From contig DFGT01000015.1 in assembly GCA_002371265.1 (NCBI GenBank), forward strand, positions 132,050 to 196,049: a stretch of DNA of 64,000 nucleotides, in the 5' to 3' direction. Below are positions 60,811-64,000 of the stretch, in pieces (position 1 is the stretch's first letter; the number at the start of each line of letters is the position of its first letter). Under the pieces are notes generated by a model. It was not told where the DNA came from. It searched no databases and was given only the letters and a program-made list of their open reading frames with translations. The DNA is from Bacteroidales bacterium UBA3743 (GTDB lineage Bacteria > Bacteroidota > Bacteroidia > Bacteroidales > Paludibacteraceae). The position numbers were made by a program, and so were the translations under genes.

Positions 60811-61691
60811 ATTGCTATTAGAATTTCATTTGTTTTAAATTAATTGTATGGATAAAATCCAAACCTACCCCATCCTGTTCATCAACACCACTATATCGCA
60901 TGTTTATCCATATAGCCAATTAATATTCTTCACAATTTGTGTTTTTTAGGGCATAAAAATAAGGATAAAAAAGAGAATTAAGCAATAAATATGTAGAAAG
61001 GAGTTGTAAAGCATAAAATATAATAAGTTTTTTATTATTTGGAGTAACGACGACACTCTAATGCAATGTATATATCAAAAAAGCCATCCATTCTTTATTT
61101 ATACGAAAAGGGGAAAATGGAATATGAACAAACACTCAAAAATTGTTGTTCAAAATTTTAACCAAAAGGATGCAAAAAGTTTCAAACTTGAAGCAAAACA
61201 AGCAAAATTCTTTCAATTTAATTTTAGTGTCAAAAAGCATAAATTTCTTTTAAAATTTTACCCAAAACACTTGCATTTGTGTGTTATAAAGCATAATTTT
61301 GCATCGTCAAAAAGAAAAAAAAAGACTTAAAAAATATAAACGATGGTACTTATTAATATTTTGTTGACTAAGCTTTACAAAAAGTACGCTCCAAAGTTCT
61401 AATTTGGTTTGTTTGTTAGATCTAAAGCAAAGCAGCGACGCACCCAAGAAATTGGATGCGTTTTTGTTTTTTTAAACTCTTACCTCATATATGTGAAACA
61501 TTTCATAATAACGTAGACCTTGAACACAAAATATTCAACAAGACACAAATCGAGATATTACATTTGCATTGAGTAAAATACCGACTAAATACCAACTTAG
61601 AAAGTGAGTGATTTATGTCCAAAAACATCATTACTTTAGACGAAACTAATTATTTTTTATATAATTTAGCATCATAAACAAAAAAAACGGA
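60811..61691. other. 880-bp gap before the CRISPR-associated genes
   Basis: AT-rich, no supported gene. A 67-codon frame at 61,124-61,330 is Lys/Phe-rich low-complexity sequence and is not called. A plus-strand terminator at 61,438-61,472 implies a short transcript of unknown kind. No CRISPR repeats or spacers seen. No clear promoter for the cas genes. Confidence 0.55.
61438..61472 (+). terminator. Plus-strand terminator in gap upstream of cas6
   Basis: ACGCACCCAA pairs with TTGGATGCGT (one mismatch) around GAAA, followed by TTTTTGTTTTTTT. No coding gene ends nearby. Confidence 0.72.
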
Positions 61692-62351
61692 ATGAAAATT
61701 AGGACTTTTTTAATCAAGTTTACGGCAGAGATAAGACAAAGTGAGATTCCATTATTTAGAGGGGCAATAAACGCCATATTGGAAGAAAACCACAGCATAC
61801 TTTTCCATAACCATACAGACGATGGATTCAGATATTCCTATCCACTTATTCAATATAAAAGAATAGGAGGCAAAGCGGCTATCATGTGCGTGGGAGAAGG
61901 CACGAAAGTCATTGGAGAATTCTTTTGCAGACAAGAATTATCTCTACAGATAGGCAAAAGGTCCATAGTTTGTGAAGTTGACGAGATTGTTGCCAAATAC
62001 CATAACATAACAATCACAGAAGAGTTAATATCATATAGAATAAGGAAATGGTTACCATTCAACTCCGAAAACTACGAAACATATATGAAAGCCAAAGGGA
62101 TCGTGGAAAAATACCAAATATTGGAAAAAATAATGACAGGAAATATACTATCGATGGCCAAAGGATTGGAAATGACGATAGAAACACCTCTTTGTGTCAA
62201 ATTGGAGGAAATAATAGATACATACAATATAACATTCAAAGGTATCAAAATGATGAGTTTTGATCTTGATTTCATGGCAAACATCACAATGCCAGACTTT
62301 TTGGGATTGGGAAAAGGAGTAAGTCATGGATTTGGAAATATAACAAACTGA
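61692..62351 (+). CDS. cas6: Cas6-like CRISPR RNA endonuclease
   Basis: 219 residues. RAMP-fold features: N-terminal strand MKIRTFLIKFTAEIRQSEIP, and a C-terminal glycine-rich end MPDFLGLGKGVSHGFGNITN, typical of Cas6 and related RAMPs. The middle has IGEFFCRQELSLQIGKRSIV and WLPFNSENYETYMKAKGIVE. Cas6 cuts CRISPR precursor RNA in the repeats. Catalytic residues in this group are variable; His118-like candidates are not assigned. The Cas10 gene follows after 14 bases. Assignment rests on the C-terminus, size and context; a different RAMP is possible. Confidence 0.72.
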   Translation: MKIRTFLIKFTAEIRQSEIPLFRGAINAILEENHSILFHNHTDDGFRYSYPLIQYKRIGGKAAIMCVGEGTKVIGEFFCRQELSLQIGKRSIVCEVDEIVAKYHNITITEELISYRIRKWLPFNSENYETYMKAKGIVEKYQILEKIMTGNILSMAKGLEMTIETPLCVKLEEIIDTYNITFKGIKMMSFDLDFMANITMPDFLGLGKGVSHGFGNITN

Positions 62352-62365
62352 AAAAATAGAGAAAT

Positions 62366-63892
62366 ATGACAAAATTTTTATACGGAGCGGCGGTGCAAGG
62401 CATCCAAAACTTCATTTTTCAGACAAATAAACTGAAAGAAATCGTTGGTGCAAGTGAATTGGTAGAGGAGATTTGTATGGAGGTGTTTGAGAATGAAGTC
62501 GGAGATTCATTCCACGAATACAATGGGGACACTGGTGCAGTTTTGATGGCATCCGGACACATTAAATATATCTTCGACGAAAAAGCCCCTGCCCTAGCAA
62601 AAGTTGTACTTAATATGCCCAAGGTTGTTCAAGAACATGCCCCCGGTATTACATTCTCTCAGGCTGTTGTCAAGATGACAGGCAATTACAATAAGGATGT
62701 TGAAAATCTAGAAAAGTTCCTTAAAATCCAGCGTAACAAACCTATGCGCAGTCAGACACTTGGTTTGATGGGGATATTAAGAAGTCGTCACACAGGTTTG
62801 CCAGTAACTAACAAAAAGCCAATAATGGGCAAGGAAGAGTATTTAGATGCTGGAGCAAACGCAAAGTACTTTGATCCAGCAAATAGTAAAACAGAAAGAA
62901 CTTACGATAAAATTAGGGGTAAAACCATACCCGACGATGAGAAACGTCCATTATTGATAAATTTAAATAAAAAAGGTGGCAACAACGATTGGATTGCTGT
63001 TATCCACATCGACGGCAATGGACTTGGCACAGTGGTTGAAGAAATATGCAAGTTGGGTGCAGAAAGATTCAAACAATTTTCAACAGATTTGGATAATGCA
63101 GTGAAAATATCTGCAAAAGAGACTTTCAATGCAGTGAAGGATAAATTCAAGGGCGAAAACATCATCCCAATCCGTCCTCTTATTCTCAGTGGCGAGGACT
63201 ACAATCTGATATGTAGGGCTGATTTCGCTGTTGAATACGTTCAAGCATTTTTGTCGTCTTTTGAAGATAAGACATCATTCTTGAAAGATTATCATCTTAA
63301 ACGCAAGGGGGAAGACAAAGAGATTGAAAACCTCACCGCTTGTGCAGGAATTGCCTTTGTAAAATCCTCATTTCCGTTTCATTACGCCTACAATTTGGCA
63401 AATGGACTATGTGATTTTGCAAAGAAACAATCGGAACGAAAAGCATCCTGCCTTATGTTCCACAAAGTTCAAGACAGTTTCACAGAGAGTTACGACGAAA
63501 TCGTTGAGCGTGAACTCACTCCGAAAGATGGACATTCTTGGCAGTACGGTCCGTATTTCTATAAAAAACAAGATGGCTATCTTAAGATAGACGAAATAAT
63601 TACAATGTCTAATCAACTTTTGAACAAAGAAGGCAATGCAATCAAATCTCATCTCCGTCAGTGGTTGAGCCTTATGCACGAGGACATCAATGTGGCTAAG
63701 CAGAAAATCAACAGGGTTTTATCAATTGTCGGCGACAAAACTGATAAAGCAAAGAAATTGAACAAACTCGTTTCTACACTAACAAATGCACAGCCGAGGA
63801 AAATTAAGGATAAAGATTTGTTGGTGTACCCTGTGTATGACATTCTTGCTCTACATTCAGTTACTTATCAAGATACTAATTCAAAAGGATAA
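62366..63892 (+). CDS. cas10: Cas10/Cmr2-like subunit without HD domain, SGED motif
   Basis: 508 residues, much shorter than typical Cas10 (700-1000). MTKFLYGAAVQGIQNFIFQT NKLKEIVGASELVEE at the start is the palm-1 region of Cmr2-type proteins; there is no HD nuclease domain before it. Palm 2: WIAVIHIDGNGLGTVVEEIC (about 209-228), PLILSGEDYNLICRADFAVE (about 271-290) and LTACAGIAFVKSSFPFHYAY (323-342). The polymerase motif normally GGDD is SGED at 275-278, keeping the last acid. The C-terminus is helical (IKSHLRQWLSLMHEDINVAK). Cas10 senses target RNA in type III systems and usually makes signal nucleotides. Whether this version is active is open. A RAMP gene starts two bases after its stop. 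Confidence 0.85.
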   Translation: MTKFLYGAAVQGIQNFIFQTNKLKEIVGASELVEEICMEVFENEVGDSFHEYNGDTGAVLMASGHIKYIFDEKAPALAKVVLNMPKVVQEHAPGITFSQAVVKMTGNYNKDVENLEKFLKIQRNKPMRSQTLGLMGILRSRHTGLPVTNKKPIMGKEEYLDAGANAKYFDPANSKTERTYDKIRGKTIPDDEKRPLLINLNKKGGNNDWIAVIHIDGNGLGTVVEEICKLGAERFKQFSTDLDNAVKISAKETFNAVKDKFKGENIIPIRPLILSGEDYNLICRADFAVEYVQAFLSSFEDKTSFLKDYHLKRKGEDKEIENLTACAGIAFVKSSFPFHYAYNLANGLCDFAKKQSERKASCLMFHKVQDSFTESYDEIVERELTPKDGHSWQYGPYFYKKQDGYLKIDEIITMSNQLLNKEGNAIKSHLRQWLSLMHEDINVAKQKINRVLSIVGDKTDKAKKLNKLVSTLTNAQPRKIKDKDLLVYPVYDILALHSVTYQDTNSKG

Positions 63893-63894
63893 TT

Positions 63895-64000
63895 ATGAAA
63901 TACGAATACGAAATACAATTTTTCAACGAATGGCACTGTGGGTCGGGCTTGGCTGCCGGAGCAGACTTAGACGCTTTGGTAATCAAGGACGGACAAAATC
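63895..64000 (+). CDS. RAMP-family CRISPR protein, N-terminal fragment
   Basis: Only 35 codons are in the window; the gene runs off the right edge. MKYEYEIQFFNEWHCGSGLA AGADLDALVIKDGQN has the opening of Cas7-like RAMP proteins of type III effectors (strand, then WHxGSG, then a charged loop with an Asp-rich segment). Such subunits form the backbone and cut target RNA at Asp residues. Type III-A Csm3 or III-B Cmr4 cannot be told from this part. Starts two bases after the Cas10 stop, so co-translated. Confidence 0.78.
   Translation, partial: MKYEYEIQFFNEWHCGSGLAAGADLDALVIKDGQN

Noticed and set aside
61124..61330. 67-codon frame upstream of cas6
   Set aside because: Lys/Phe-rich low-complexity translation from AT-rich DNA, no family features.

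Overview
The window looks like chromosomal DNA of a member of the Bacteroidetes, most likely Bacteroidales. The evidence is the AT-rich sequence, several upstream copies of the Bacteroidetes -7 box (TAnnTTTG), Bacteroidetes-type families (DUF4199, DUF5723, FISUMP-type and DUF6452-like lipoproteins, PorT-like barrels), a long PPi-dependent phosphofructokinase and ATP-type PEP carboxykinase, and secreted enzymes ending in short sorting-like tails (pectinesterase, GH5, GH16, M6 protease). Together these suggest a fermentative plant-polysaccharide degrader from a gut or rumen-like habitat. No rRNA, tRNA or CRISPR array was seen.

Layout. 1-17,800 (mostly minus) is core metabolism and envelope: the start of pckA, a small membrane protein, transketolase with a well-formed promoter and terminator, a duplicated pair of small secreted proteins, a PAP2 phosphatase fused to a barrel-like half, a tight run from a nucleoid-associated protein through DUF4199, a GT2 glycosyltransferase and a nitroreductase to a lipoprotein/outer-membrane pair, then a TPR protein, ribH, a degenerate CDF-like membrane protein, a Fur regulator and a TRIC-like channel. 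17,900-22,800 (plus) holds pheT, yebC and pfp. 23,800-31,700 holds a DUF5723 outer-membrane protein, a DUF4832-type secreted protein, a HigA-N-like protein, a PIN toxin-antitoxin pair and four tandem paralogous membrane proteins. 31,100-35,500 (minus) holds pyrK-pyrD and a GH5 cellulase-like enzyme.

35,500-39,100 is a repeat-rich accessory island with a MITE-like element, REP-like hairpins, a small DUF3791-like gene, a SUMF1-type protein and a GNAT toxin gene broken by an in-frame stop beside an intact antitoxin. 39,100-49,700 (minus) holds an orphan DNA methyltransferase, PBP1c, a giant alpha-2-macroglobulin lipoprotein and a DUF4015 lipoprotein. 50,200-60,800 is secretome: an Ig-like secreted protein, pectinesterase, M6 protease, PorT-like barrel, acyltransferase and GH16 with a ricin-like domain.

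61,692 to the right edge is the start of a type III CRISPR-Cas operon: Cas6-like, a short Cas10 without an HD domain and with SGED in place of GGDD, and the first 35 codons of a RAMP protein. This is the most promising lead in the window, because the effector genes that would say what signal it makes lie just beyond the edge. A second theme is the intergenic repeats: at least two families recur in many gene gaps and one fuller copy has terminal inverted repeats.
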